Shown one piece after another: positions 8,830 through 17,422 of a stretch of 64,000 nucleotides of DNA. The translations under genes were made by a program, and so were the position numbers. The notes beneath the pieces were generated by a model. It saw only the letters and a program-made list of their open reading frames with translations. It was not told the origin of the DNA and did not search any database. The stretch is from Alphaproteobacteria bacterium (GTDB lineage Bacteria > Pseudomonadota > Alphaproteobacteria > UBA9655): assembly GCA_013287665.1 (NCBI GenBank), contig JABDDK010000002.1, forward strand, positions 1 to 64,000. Reading direction: 5' to 3'. Each line of letters starts with the position of its first letter. Position 1 is the first letter of the stretch.

Positions 8830-10955
8830 GTCGCTGCCTTTTCTAACAACCCCAACACCTTATCCGCCGCCGCAAGAATCGACGTCCCTGGGCCAAATAT
8901 AGCGGAGACCCCTTCGGAATAAAGAACAGGATAGTCTTGAACAGGAATCACACCCCCACAAATGACACGTATATCATCTGCACCTTCGGCTTTTAATGCT
9001 GCAATTGTCTGTGGAACCAGCACGCGGTGGCCGCCTGCTTGTGTTGAAAGGCCTAGGATATGCACATCATTCTCGATGGCCTGCTTTGCGACCTCTTCGG
9101 GCGTTTGAAAGAGAGGACCTATGTCCACATCAAACCCAAGATCAGCAAATGCCGTTGCAATCACCTTTGACCCTCTGTCATGTCCATCTTGTCCTAGCTT
9201 TGCGACCATTATGCGCGGCCTTCGACCATGGGCCGACGCAAATGCATCAACCCGTTTCCGTATAGCTTCTATTTCCTCGCCCTTAGAGGCTCCATAAAGG
9301 GATCCATAAACGCCTTGAATCATGTGAGTGGGAGCTGTATAGCGCGTAAAAACCGTCTCTAAAGCGTCAGAGACTTCCCCGACTGTTGCGCGCGCTCTCA
9401 TCGCCTCAATCGCAAGAGGCATGACATTAACATCCTTTTGCGCTGCCGCCTTTGTCAGTGCCTCCAGTAATTCTTGAACCTTTTGTGAGTCTCTCGACTC
9501 TTTGATCTTATGAAGTCGCTTGATTTGCTGGTCTCTAACTTTTGACGCATCAATATCAAGAATATCAATGGCCTCTTCATCAATGGTGTACTTATTAACT
9601 CCAACGATTGTTTCCTGACCCAAGTCAATCCGCGCTTGGCGTTTAGCGGCTGACTCCTCGATGCGAAGTTTAGGCATTCCGTGGATAATCGCTTTCGTCA
9701 TCCCTCCCATCGCTTCCACTTCATCGATCAGAGCTTTTGCATGGTTTTTCAAGCTCTCGGTTAAAGCTTCAACGTAGTAGCTACCGCCTAAGGGATCAAC
9801 CACGTGAGGGATGCTGGTCTCTTCAGCAATAATCAATTGAGTGTTCCGAGCGATGCGTGCTGAACGAGGTGTGGGAAGCGCAACAGCTTCATCATATGAA
9901 TTCGTATGAAGAGACTGTGTCCCTCCAAGAACCGCAGCCATCGCTTCAATGGTTGTCCTTATGATATTGTTCAAGGGATCTTGAGCGGCAAGACTGACGC
10001 CAGACGTTTGGCAGTGGGTACGAAGCATAAGACTTTGGGGGTTTTTGGGATGAAAAGGCTTGATCAACTCCGCCCATAAGATCCGTGCGGCTCTCAGCTT
10101 TGCGACTTCCATAAAAAAATTCATCCCAATACCAAAGAAAAAAGAAAGTCTCGGCGCAAAATCATCAATTTTAAGCCCTCGATCCAAGGCAACACGCACA
10201 TAGTCAAGCCCATCAGCCAGGGTAAATCCTAGCTCTTGAACAGCAGTCGCCCCTGCTTCATGCATGTGATAGCCCGAAATGGAAATTGAGTTAAATTTTG
10301 GCATGTGTTGGGAGGTGTATTGAATAATATCGGCCACAAGCCGCATACTGGGTTCCGGAGGATAGATATAGGTGTTCCTCACCATAAACTCTTTCAGGAT
10401 ATCATTTTGAATCGTGCCTGAGAGCGCGTCTTGCTTGACCCCCTGCTCTTCTGCAGCAACGATGAAGGCAGCCATGATGGGAATAACGGCCCCATTCATG
10501 GTCATCGAAACACTCATCTTTTCTAAGGGGATGCCATCAAAGAGGATCTTCATATCCTCAACCGTATCAATTGCAACGCCAGCTTTACCCACATCTCCCC
10601 GCACGCGCGGGTGATCCGAGTCATATCCCCGATGGGTTGGCAAATCAAAGGCAATAGACAGGCCTCGTTGTCCTGCCTTTAAGTTCTCACGGTAAAATTT
10701 ATTGCTTTCTTCAGGGGTTGAAAAGCCTGCATACTGACGAAGCGTCCAAGGCTTCCCAGCATACATCGAGGCTTTTGGTCCTCGCAAATAGGGGGGAAAT
10801 CCAGGGAAAGATGAGACTCCCTCAATGCCTTCCAGGTCATCAGCTGTATAAAGTGGTTTAATATCAATGCCTTCTGGCGTTTCAAACAGAAGCCCTTCAG
10901 CAGTCTTCCCCTTGAGCTCCTGTTCAACAAGCCTTTCCCATTCCTCCCTTGTCAT
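8826..10955 (-). CDS. Methylmalonyl-CoA mutase, large catalytic subunit
   Basis: Adenosylcobalamin-dependent interconversion of methylmalonyl-CoA and succinyl-CoA; 709 residues with both domains. The TIM-barrel part carries [12 protein letters not shown] with the conserved Tyr, and [20 protein letters not shown]. The C-terminal B12-binding domain has the cobalt-ligand motif DxHxxG as [13 protein letters not shown], then LSTQAGGH. No small subunit, epimerase or meaB/argK chaperone gene is adjacent, so the enzyme probably acts as a homodimer or with a distant partner. ATG at 10955 follows GAAAGGA. The 3' end overlaps the convergent HipA-like gene by four bases. Confidence 0.95.
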   Translation of the reverse strand: MTREEWERLVEQELKGKTAEGLLFETPEGIDIKPLYTADDLEGIEGVSSFPGFPPYLRGPKASMYAGKPWTLRQYAGFSTPEESNKFYRENLKAGQRGLSIAFDLPTHRGYDSDHPRVRGDVGKAGVAIDTVEDMKILFDGIPLEKMSVSMTMNGAVIPIMAAFIVAAEEQGVKQDALSGTIQNDILKEFMVRNTYIYPPEPSMRLVADIIQYTSQHMPKFNSISISGYHMHEAGATAVQELGFTLADGLDYVRVALDRGLKIDDFAPRLSFFFGIGMNFFMEVAKLRAARILWAELIKPFHPKNPQSLMLRTHCQTSGVSLAAQDPLNNIIRTTIEAMAAVLGGTQSLHTNSYDEAVALPTPRSARIARNTQLIIAEETSIPHVVDPLGGSYYVEALTESLKNHAKALIDEVEAMGGMTKAIIHGMPKLRIEESAAKRQARIDLGQETIVGVNKYTIDEEAIDILDIDASKVRDQQIKRLHKIKESRDSQKVQELLEALTKAAAQKDVNVMPLAIEAMRARATVGEVSDALETVFTRYTAPTHMIQGVYGSLYGASKGEEIEAIRKRVDAFASAHGRRPRIMVAKLGQDGHDRGSKVIATAFADLGFDVDIGPLFQTPEEVAKQAIENDVHILGLSTQAGGHRVLVPQTIAALKAEGADDIRVICGGVIPVQDYPVLYSEGVSAIFGPGTSILAAADKVLGLLEKAAT

Positions 10956-10967
10956 GGAAAATCCTTT

Positions 10968-11522
10968 CTATTGAGCCAGATCTATCCCAAAGTACTGATG
11001 AACTAAGCCAGCGACCTTATCACTCTCCCAATCAAGTCCTCCGACAGCCCGCCCGACTTCTTGTCCCTGAGCATCAATAAAGATCGTTGTGGGAAGACCC
11101 GTTATCCCAAGAGCTTTTGAGAGATGTCCCGTTGACTCGACATAAATGCCAAGGTTTTTATAATCATGTCGGGTAAAATAGGCTCTTACGGTAGAAACGC
11201 CCCCTTTATCTTGAGAAACAGCAACAAGATTTCCGCCTTTATCCTGGAATCTTTTCGCAAAGGTATTCAAAGTCCCCATTTTCTTGACACAACTTGGACA
11301 CCACGTCGCCCAAAGATAGACGATCGTAGGCTTCCCCTTAAACTTATCAAGGCTCGTCTGGCCAGTGGAATCATTGATCGCGATCGAAAAAGCATTCCCA
11401 GGATCAGATTTGAAGAAGGCAGCATTGACGCAACAGAGGTCATACCAGTAGGCAAGCCCTACAAAAAACACGGTAACAAAGGCCGTGATGATTAAATTAT
11501 CTTTCTTTTTCCAAAAGGTCAT
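10968..11522 (-). CDS. TlpA-like membrane-anchored thiol-disulfide oxidoreductase
   Basis: Periplasmic thioredoxin-fold protein held by one N-terminal membrane helix (NLIITAFVTVFFVGLAYWY). The active site is W-C-P-S-C in IVYLWATWCPSCVKKMG. The cis-Pro loop follows at GLPTTIFIDAQG. ATG at 11522 is preceded by GGGGA; the longer frame would need TTG at 11534. It faces the small LptM-like lipoprotein gene. In rhizobia tlpA lies divergently beside argH-lptM-lysA, so this may be the surviving edge of that locus. The likely role is cytochrome c or copper-site biogenesis. ResA- and ScsD-type relatives cannot be separated by eye. Confidence 0.85.
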   Translation of the reverse strand: MTFWKKKDNLIITAFVTVFFVGLAYWYDLCCVNAAFFKSDPGNAFSIAINDSTGQTSLDKFKGKPTIVYLWATWCPSCVKKMGTLNTFAKRFQDKGGNLVAVSQDKGGVSTVRAYFTRHDYKNLGIYVESTGHLSKALGITGLPTTIFIDAQGQEVGRAVGGLDWESDKVAGLVHQYFGIDLAQ

Positions 11523-11581
11523 AGATTTCCCCAAAATTGTGAGTATACTCGACTCAAGTTTAAGCTATATAGAGATTAAAG

Positions 11582-11749
11582 ATGAAGAATAACAAAATTG
11601 CAATCTGTGTTTTACTTTTAGGGTGTTTTTCTTTAACAGCCTGTGGCCTGAAGGGGGCTCCTAAGCCTGAAGAAGACTCGGAAGTTAACTATGGAGGGAC
11701 TTATCCAAAGCCTTTAGATTGTCCGTGCGAGGGGAAGAAGGCGGAATAG
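11582..11749 (+). CDS. LptM-like small lipoprotein (55 aa)
   Basis: ATG at 11582 to TAG at 11749, too short for ordinary gene calling. The signal peptide MKNNKIAICVLLLGCFSLTA leads into a lipobox with the modified Cys at residue 21, and the mature protein begins CGLKGAPKPEED. C-G-x-K-G is the hallmark of LptM/YifL lipoproteins, which assist LptD maturation in Enterobacteria. Cys-Pro-Cys near the C-terminus (DCPCEGKK) is unusual. The gene is divergent from the TlpA-like gene, and neither argH nor lysA follows although both are usual neighbours of this small gene. Confidence 0.7.
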   Translation: MKNNKIAICVLLLGCFSLTACGLKGAPKPEEDSEVNYGGTYPKPLDCPCEGKKAE

Positions 11750-11754
11750 ATTTT

Positions 11755-11805
11755 CACCAGCCCACCTACGCTCTAACTCGCTCCTGGCTGGCTTCCGCCT
11801 TCGCC
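11755..11805. repeat. Degenerate copy of the tRNA-linked palindromic element
   Basis: CACCAGCCCACCTACGCT and then CCTGGCTGGCTT match the proximal parts of the elements beside tRNA-Ser (15941-16035) and tRNA-Ala (37471-37608). The terminal hairpin is lost and no tRNA adjoins. The rest of the gap to 12007 shows no gene or recognisable signal. Confidence 0.5.
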
Positions 11806-12007
11806 AAGGAATCCATTAAGGTTCCCAAATAACCAATAGGGGTTCAGCCAATTACAATCAACACTTAAAGCAAATTCGTATTAGCGTTTATAGAAGGTCT
11901 GACCTTTTAAAATGGTCCAATGCTGTCGATCGCCAATTGAATCTGCTGCAGAAAGATCATACTCTACTCTCAGGTGGAAACGCAACCATTGCCTTTTGAT
12001 CCCCAAA

Positions 12008-12048
12008 AAACAAATCCCCCGATCCTATCACGGCCGGGGGATTTTGTT
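12008..12048 (-). terminator. Intrinsic terminator of the RTX-like gene
   Basis: A stem of AAACAAATCCCCCG (12008-12021) with the complementary CGGGGGATTTTGTTT (12035-12048) lies 20 bases beyond the stop of the RTX-like gene. Read on the minus strand it ends in a run of T. Confidence 0.8.
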
Positions 12049-12067
12049 TGCCTTGTGTCAAAAGCGC

Positions 12068-15000
12068 TTAATGGATAAGCACCGTATTGGCTGCGCTGAA
12101 GGCTGCAAAGTTCACGTCATAGAGTGTGATGCTGCTGCCATCGTGGAAGGTGGCTACTGTATCAAGTGCGGCGGTTCCTCCTACATTTGGATGAGTAAAC
12201 ACCGTGTCCGCATTTATGTTAGCCAGTGTTACCCCTGCTGCGACCTTGAAGACCAGCTTATCGCCTTGACTGGTACTAAAGTCAGTGATCGTAGCATGGC
12301 CTTGATTCTCGAGATGCCCATCGTTGAGAAGGGATTGCAAAGCAAACTCAAACTTATCAGCCCCAGTGCCGCCTGTAATTGTGTTGTCACTCCAGTGGAT
12401 CGTATTTAAGCCTTGTAAAAAGGCACCCAACCCTGAGAGATTCAGTGCATCACTTCCAATGATCGTGTCATTGCCAGCGCCGCCATTGACTACATCATTC
12501 CCAAATGTAATGTGGTTGCCGGTGTCAACGACTGTGGAGCTCGCATGACTTAGATTGCTACCGCCGTCGGGAAAGACGATATCCCCTGAGAAAGAGGCCC
12601 CTGTATTAGGTCCACTTCCAGCATGGGCACTGAAGCTTAGGTTCTGCAGGCTAGCGTAGATCACATCGTTACCTGATCCTCCATTGATGGTATTGCCAGC
12701 CAACGTGATTGTATTATCAATCATGTGCGTAGAGGCATCCGTCACTGTCATTACAGGATTTCCCGTTAAAGGACTGGTATAGGTGAAAGATCCGGAGTTT
12801 GTTACCGTTCCTCCTTGAAGAGATAGAGAGATCGTCTGAGCATCTCCATAAATGGTGTCAGAACTATTACCAGTACCGTTGATTGTATTCCCCCCCATGG
12901 TTATGTTATTCTGATACAAATGACCATCTGCATAAGACCCAGCACCATCCGCATGACCTCCCGTAACTGACCAGACCATAGATTGAACATCGCCGTAAAC
13001 GGTTGAAACTCCACTGCCATTTATTGTTATATGGTTATCCCCCATGGTCGTGTTGTTTCTTGAAATGGAAGCCCAAGAGGATAAATGATCCGTAGCTGTC
13101 CCTCCAAGAACGGAGTAAAGCATATCCTCACCATCGCCACTTATCATATTCACACTTGAGGATCCTGCGGTGCCTGCTGCTATTGTATTTCCGCCCATGG
13201 TGAGGATTGTGCTACGAACATTAGCACCTGCATTACTGCCAAAAACATTGCCTGCAAGGGTAACGGTGTTATCGCCACTCACGACGGACCAGTCTAGATT
13301 ACGGAAATCACCGTCAATCGTGTTAACGCCAGATCCAGCTGTAATCTGATTATTGCCCAAGAATACTCTATTTGTGGTATCATACGAGGGAGCTGCAGCA
13401 AAGCTATCGGGAGCAATATTTATTCCGTTTCCGCCAAAATTAACCCATGTGAGGTCGCGCATACTGCCGTAAATGGTATTAACACCATTTCCGACATTGA
13501 TTGTGTTTCCGGCTATGGAAACAATTGCATCCACTTCGAAATTTTGGACTTCCGTGCCGCCACTGGCGACATTTTCCACTATACCCACTGTGCTGGAGTT
13601 GCTTGTGATGACACCGTTATTATCCACACCGCCATTAACATTGATCAAGTCACGCATACCACCGTATATGGTATTAACGCCATTACCTGCAGTAATATGG
13701 TTGTTTCCCATGAAAAACTCATTGGCATCTGAGTTCACGGTGGCGAAAGGTGCTGATAGAGTTGGACCATTGGTCGTTGCGGGCTGTCCATTAAGTCCGA
13801 GCGGGTTATTAAGTCCGTTTTGTACTCCACCTGAATCGGTCGTAATAAAATCGCGCATATCGCCGTAAATCAGATTTACACCATTTCCAACCGTAATCGC
13901 ATTGCCGGTAACGTTCGCACTAAAATTAGGATAAGTATTGGTTGGGTCTGTACCAGGAAGAAAATGACCCGTGCCTCCAAAAACAAACATATTTAGACCC
14001 TCTGCAGCATCCTCAAAGCTTTGGTTGGCATGCCCCGCCATGTTGATAAAGTTTATATCTTGCAGTGTTCCATAAATGGTATTGACGCTGCTCCCAGCTA
14101 ATCCAGCATAAATAAAATTCCCAGCCATTGTTAAAACGTTGAAACCAGCTGTGGTCGAATCATGAGGTGTTTGGAAGGGAGCGCTAAGGGGCGTGTAGAC
14201 TGTAGAACCCGGTGTTGAAGGAAAAGTTCCTGTTGAAGTCCCTCCGATAATCGTATCATTAAAAGTCTGAAAATCCCCGTAAATAGTATTGACGCCAGAA
14301 CCAGCTGTAATGCTATTGGCCCCCATTGTTATGTTTCCGTCAGTTATTGTCGTGTAGGGTACCGCGCCACTTAGAAACCCTGGCAATCCAATTGAAGCTA
14401 ACAACGCACTTTGATCATACGAAGCAGTTGGTACTGCAGAATCTCCAGGAGAAGTTGCAGACTGGCCGTTGCCTTCAGAGAAGTTTATGGTCTGGAGATG
14501 ACCATAAATCACGTTCACACCATTGCCGACGGCGATCACATCAGAATTGAAATTAAAATTGTTGAAATTTGGAGTTACAAAATAGGGAAGAACGCTTCTT
14601 CCGGTCGCAAAGAAATTGAGAAGAGAATCGTATGTATCCCCAATACCGCCCCCAGCAAGACTGTTATATCCGATAGCTGTATTACCTGGTGCACTCAAGT
14701 TCATTGTCTGCATGTCACCGTAAACCGTGTTGGTGCCATTTCCTAAGTTGATGTGGTTATCACCAACTGTAAAGTTGAGTCCCTGGATATTCGTGGATGC
14801 GGTGACATTGGGGGAGATGGTGAAATCGCTAAATGCGAGATTCGTTGATGCAGGAAGCCCAGTTGAGTTGGCATAGGCGCCACCTGCTGCAAGGGTCATA
14901 TTTCTCATATCACCATACACTGTATTAACACCATTTCCTGCGGTAATGGTATTGCCAATGCCTCCTCCCGTGAGATCAATGGTAACATTGTCGATCAGCG

Positions 15001-15565
15001 TATTGACGGTGATTTGGGAGCCCGTCCCCACACCATCCGTTACAGCACTACCGCCAAGGTCAGACATGTTCAGATCGCGCATAGTGCCATAGATGGTATT
15101 AACTCCGCTCCCGACGGAGATCGTGTTTCCACCCAATTCAACATTCACATTGTCAATACCAACGTCATATGTGGTGGTGTAAGTAGGAATGCCAAAAATA
15201 GGGGATGGTATGCCAGAAGTTGTTGCAGGATCGGCAAGAAATGCGTCTGACCCAAGAGAGTCCACTGATGTATTGCTCACGGAAAAGCTCAAGTCTTGGA
15301 TGTTGCCGTAGACTGTGTTGACGCCTGAGCCTAACGTTATCGTATTGCCCGCGAGGTCAACGCTGATATTGCTCAGGACATTGCTTGTATTATTTGTGCT
15401 GTCCGTGACCGTAAAGCTGAGATTCTGGTAATCCCCGTAAACGGTAAAGCCTGCACCTGAGAGATTGGTAATTGTATAAGGACCCGCGACAAGCGATGAT
15501 CCTGAATCTACTGACGTAAAGCTCTTGCTTAAGAGTGGTAAGCCACCACCAACTAAAATACTCAT
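12068..15565 (-). CDS. Large RTX-like beta-roll repeat protein, probably secreted
   Basis: A 1165-residue protein of about 17 diverged repeats, each 50-75 residues, built on G-N-x-I-x-x-G-[SN]-G-V-N-T-[IV]-Y-G-D-[MF]-[RQ]-D-L followed by a variable Gly/Ser/Thr/Asn-rich insert. Only the last three units approach the calcium-binding form (GGSGNDVI, GGAGNDTI, GGTGADKF). The C-terminus (ATITDFSTSQGDKLVF, then IHTLYDV-like strands ending TVLIH) is that of proteins exported by type I secretion. There is no N-terminal signal peptide, and no secretion ABC genes are in the window. ATG at 15565 is chosen for its strong GGAGGA; the frame is open up to 15670 with an Asn/His-rich extension. A surface, matrix or effector role is inference. 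Confidence 0.82.
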   Translation of the reverse strand: MSILVGGGLPLLSKSFTSVDSGSSLVAGPYTITNLSGAGFTVYGDYQNLSFTVTDSTNNTSNVLSNISVDLAGNTITLGSGVNTVYGNIQDLSFSVSNTSVDSLGSDAFLADPATTSGIPSPIFGIPTYTTTYDVGIDNVNVELGGNTISVGSGVNTIYGTMRDLNMSDLGGSAVTDGVGTGSQITVNTLIDNVTIDLTGGGIGNTITAGNGVNTVYGDMRNMTLAAGGAYANSTGLPASTNLAFSDFTISPNVTASTNIQGLNFTVGDNHINLGNGTNTVYGDMQTMNLSAPGNTAIGYNSLAGGGIGDTYDSLLNFFATGRSVLPYFVTPNFNNFNFNSDVIAVGNGVNVIYGHLQTINFSEGNGQSATSPGDSAVPTASYDQSALLASIGLPGFLSGAVPYTTITDGNITMGANSITAGSGVNTIYGDFQTFNDTIIGGTSTGTFPSTPGSTVYTPLSAPFQTPHDSTTAGFNVLTMAGNFIYAGLAGSSVNTIYGTLQDINFINMAGHANQSFEDAAEGLNMFVFGGTGHFLPGTDPTNTYPNFSANVTGNAITVGNGVNLIYGDMRDFITTDSGGVQNGLNNPLGLNGQPATTNGPTLSAPFATVNSDANEFFMGNNHITAGNGVNTIYGGMRDLINVNGGVDNNGVITSNSSTVGIVENVASGGTEVQNFEVDAIVSIAGNTINVGNGVNTIYGSMRDLTWVNFGGNGINIAPDSFAAAPSYDTTNRVFLGNNQITAGSGVNTIDGDFRNLDWSVVSGDNTVTLAGNVFGSNAGANVRSTILTMGGNTIAAGTAGSSSVNMISGDGEDMLYSVLGGTATDHLSSWASISRNNTTMGDNHITINGSGVSTVYGDVQSMVWSVTGGHADGAGSYADGHLYQNNITMGGNTINGTGNSSDTIYGDAQTISLSLQGGTVTNSGSFTYTSPLTGNPVMTVTDASTHMIDNTITLAGNTINGGSGNDVIYASLQNLSFSAHAGSGPNTGASFSGDIVFPDGGSNLSHASSTVVDTGNHITFGNDVVNGGAGNDTIIGSDALNLSGLGAFLQGLNTIHWSDNTITGGTGADKFEFALQSLLNDGHLENQGHATITDFSTSQGDKLVFKVAAGVTLANINADTVFTHPNVGGTAALDTVATFHDGSSITLYDVNFAAFSAANTVLIH

Positions 15566-15731
15566 ATGAAATCCTCCACATTGAAAATTATCATGGTCAT
15601 GCTGGTTATTGTTTTGATCTTCGTTTTGATTTTTAAAACTGGAGCTCATCAAACAACCCCCACAACCCATTAAGTTAAAACTTTGAAGGAGGTTCTTATG
15701 TGAAGACTAAAGAATCTTCTTCTCTATTCTC

Positions 15732-15758
15732 ACTCTACTATATATATATATAAGTCAA
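15732..15758 (-). promoter_or_regulatory. Promoter with (TA)7 in the -35/-10 spacer
   Basis: On the minus strand TTGACT (15758-15753) is followed by seven TA units (15752-15739), a G and TAGAGT (15737-15732). The spacer is 15 bases; one more TA unit would make the optimal 17. It lies about 170-190 bases upstream of the RTX-like gene's start. The tract would be prone to slipped-strand change. Promoter activity is inferred. Confidence 0.5.
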
Positions 15759-15848
15759 GTAATAATTTGAATTGTTTTCTTCGATTACTTAAGTCGTTAT
15801 ATTTGTTGGGAATTTGCCCTGCGATTTAGGAATTAACAGAGGGTCTTC

Positions 15849-15897
15849 AGTGTCCATTGCAGATGTTTTGTTATTCTCTAGTGTCCCGTGAGTGTCC
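15849..15897. repeat. Three direct AGTGTCC repeats beyond the tRNA-Ser 3' end
   Basis: AGTGTCC occurs at 15849, 15880 and 15891. The cluster lies 135-185 bases past the tRNA-Ser 3' end, resembling integrase arm sites or the remains of an integrase 3' end. The remaining sequence between 15759 and 15940 is AT-rich and shows no gene. Confidence 0.3.
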
Positions 15898-15940
15898 CAT
15901 GGAGCCATTTTTAGGAGAAATTTTATTAAAAGAACTTGCA

Positions 15941-16035
15941 ACAGCCCGCCTACGCTAAAGCTTCGGCGCGCAGCCTACACTCTAACGACCTACTGGCTGG
16001 CTTGCCAGCCGTAGCTCGCAAGAGCGTAGGCTGGC
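15941..16035. repeat. Palindromic element fused to the tRNA-Ser CCA end
   Basis: It begins ACAGCCCGCCTACGCT and ends in a perfect hairpin: GCCAGCC (16004-16010), GTA, GCTC, loop GCAA, GAGC, GTA, GGCTGGC (16029-16035). GCCAGCC can also pair with GGCTGGC at 15995-16001. The distal arm includes the complement of the tRNA-Ser CCA (16032-16034) and discriminator (16035). A matching element with compensating base changes adjoins tRNA-Ala at 37471-37608. Confidence 0.75.
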
Positions 16036-16123
16036 GGAGGGGATGGGATTCGAACCCACGATACATGTTTCCACGTATAACGGTTTAGCAAACCGCCGCC
16101 TTCAGCCTCTCGGCCACCCCTCC
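16032..16123 (-). tRNA. tRNA-Ser (GCT), CCA encoded
   Basis: A class II tRNA of 92 bases. The acceptor GGAGGGG (16123-16117) pairs with CCCCTCC (16042-16036). The anticodon loop TTGCTAA gives anticodon GCT, so it reads AGC/AGU serine codons. It has a long variable arm and the T-loop GGTTCGAATCC. The discriminator is G and CCA is encoded; the CCA bases also form part of the adjoining palindromic element. Confidence 0.96.
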
Positions 16124-16245
16124 GAGTTAGAGATAACATTTTCTAGCTGTCAACATTCCAAGTGTCAATCAATGATTTAGATGAGATGACATACGCATTA
16201 AAATAGGCAGTTTAAAACTCCCGAGTTAGGCAAAATATTGTTCGA

Positions 16246-16623
16246 TCACCAGACATTTTTTTTTAAGTGTGACTCAGCACTTTGAACAAAGCCTCCCGGT
16301 AAATGATGCATGTTGTCCCATGTTACTTCAATTATATTAATTTCAAGGCCTTCACATTGGATTATCTTAGCAGCTTTTTCTAATGTCCAGAAATCATCTA
16401 GCTCCGGCCATCCGCGAATATCAAATGTTGCTATTTTTTTACCTTTTAGTGTTTTAAGGTAGGCTATAAAGGTATCATTATTGAAACCTTCAAAGTCCTT
16501 AGGATGCTTCTGCTTGCTCATGTTAAGATAGATCACACGCTTATCTTCAGGATCTTGCATAGCGGAAGCTACTTCGCAAAAGAGTATGGAAATTGTAAGG
16601 GCTGCAAACATCAATTTATTCAT
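16246..16623 (-). CDS. Small secreted protein with A-M-Q-D-P-E-D mature start
   Basis: A 125-residue protein, not recognised. The signal peptide MNKLMFAALTISILFCEVAS ends at A-S-A, and the mature chain opens MQDPEDKRVIYLNMSKQ. A compact mixed alpha/beta domain follows (KIATFDIRGWPELDDFW, then LEINIIEVTWDNM). The same mature start, M-[QD]-x-P-x-E-D, recurs in exported proteins at 52621 and 59983. ATG at 16623 has AAGGAG upstream. The gene is alone, between tRNA-Ser and a hydrolase gene. Confidence 0.7.
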   Translation of the reverse strand: MNKLMFAALTISILFCEVASAMQDPEDKRVIYLNMSKQKHPKDFEGFNNDTFIAYLKTLKGKKIATFDIRGWPELDDFWTLEKAAKIIQCEGLEINIIEVTWDNMHHLPGGFVQSAESHLKKNVW

Positions 16624-16645
16624 TGTAAAACTCCTTTTATAATCA

Positions 16646-17422
16646 TCAACTCACCTCATTCAATAAAGACGCAAGCCTCCCCAACGCAAGCGGCGTATTC
16701 AACCGATGGTCGCCATTCTTAATCAACGTCAGCGTTACATCCGTACTCTTCACCCGTCTTGCAAGGCGCCTTGAGAGCATCCACGGCACATCCTGATCTG
16801 CTGCTCCGTGAATGAGGTGGACGGGACAGTTCACGGCTATGGACTTTGGAAGGACCAGATGCTGTCTCCCCTCCTCTATCAATTGAAGAGTGATGGGAAA
16901 CCCCTCATTCTCATATTGAGACGGGGTTTGATAGATTCCTTGACGCAGCAATTCCTTGCGACCTTGATCTGTGAGTCCTGCCCAAATCAGCTCTTCTGTG
17001 AAATCAGGGGCTGCGGCAATGCCAAGTAATGCATGAATCCGATCTGGGCGCTCAAGGGCTGCAAGCGTCATGAGCCACCCTCCCATACTGGATCCAATCA
17101 GAATCACGGGGCCTTCAACCACCTCATCAATCATAGCAAGGACGTCTGAAAGCCACCCGCCTATCGTGCCATCCGTGAATGTGCCAGATGATTCTCCATG
17201 ACCAAAATAATCAAAGCGTGTATAGGTTTGGCCGCGTTCGTCACACAACTTTTCTAAATACGTTGCTTTTGTACCGCTCATATCCGATTTAAAGCCGCCG
17301 AGGAAAAGAACCTCAGGCAGCTTTTTATTCTTTTTATCAAGGCGATTATAAGCTATAAAGTCCTGATGTCCCCTAGTGAGTTTCAGGCAACTCGTTGGAC
17401 ATTTAAGAGGAGAATTGTTCAT
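16646..17422 (-). CDS. Alpha/beta hydrolase (ABHD10-like)
   Basis: A 258-residue serine hydrolase with the nucleophile elbow GSSMGGW (Ser around residue 104), a preceding oxyanion strand VLFLGGFKSDMSGTK, the acid region LIHGAADQDVPW and the final His in IKNGDHRL. This layout fits the ABHD10/short-chain thioesterase group found in alphaproteobacteria, whose members act on acyl or palmitoyl thioesters. The substrate here is not shown by sequence. Its ATG and the TTG start of the divergent glycosyltransferase share base 17422, so the two ribosome sites lie within each other's coding sequence. Confidence 0.82.
   Translation of the reverse strand: MNNSPLKCPTSCLKLTRGHQDFIAYNRLDKKNKKLPEVLFLGGFKSDMSGTKATYLEKLCDERGQTYTRFDYFGHGESSGTFTDGTIGGWLSDVLAMIDEVVEGPVILIGSSMGGWLMTLAALERPDRIHALLGIAAAPDFTEELIWAGLTDQGRKELLRQGIYQTPSQYENEGFPITLQLIEEGRQHLVLPKSIAVNCPVHLIHGAADQDVPWMLSRRLARRVKSTDVTLTLIKNGDHRLNTPLALGRLASLLNEVS

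Noticed and set aside
12068-15565. Possible CRISPR or DNA satellite from the regular repeats
   Set aside because: The repeats are diverged at DNA level, in frame, and encode a protein motif; spacing is irregular.
15566-15670. N-terminal extension of the RTX-like protein (Asn/Gln/His-rich)
   Set aside because: Kept only as an alternative: ATG at 15670 has no ribosome site and ATG at 15649 only a weak GGGGG, while ATG at 15565 has GGAGGA at ideal spacing.
15680-15700. Plus-strand GAAGGAGGTTCTTATGTGA, a strong ribosome site with a start-stop pair
   Set aside because: It is antisense to the RTX leader with no following frame; most likely chance.
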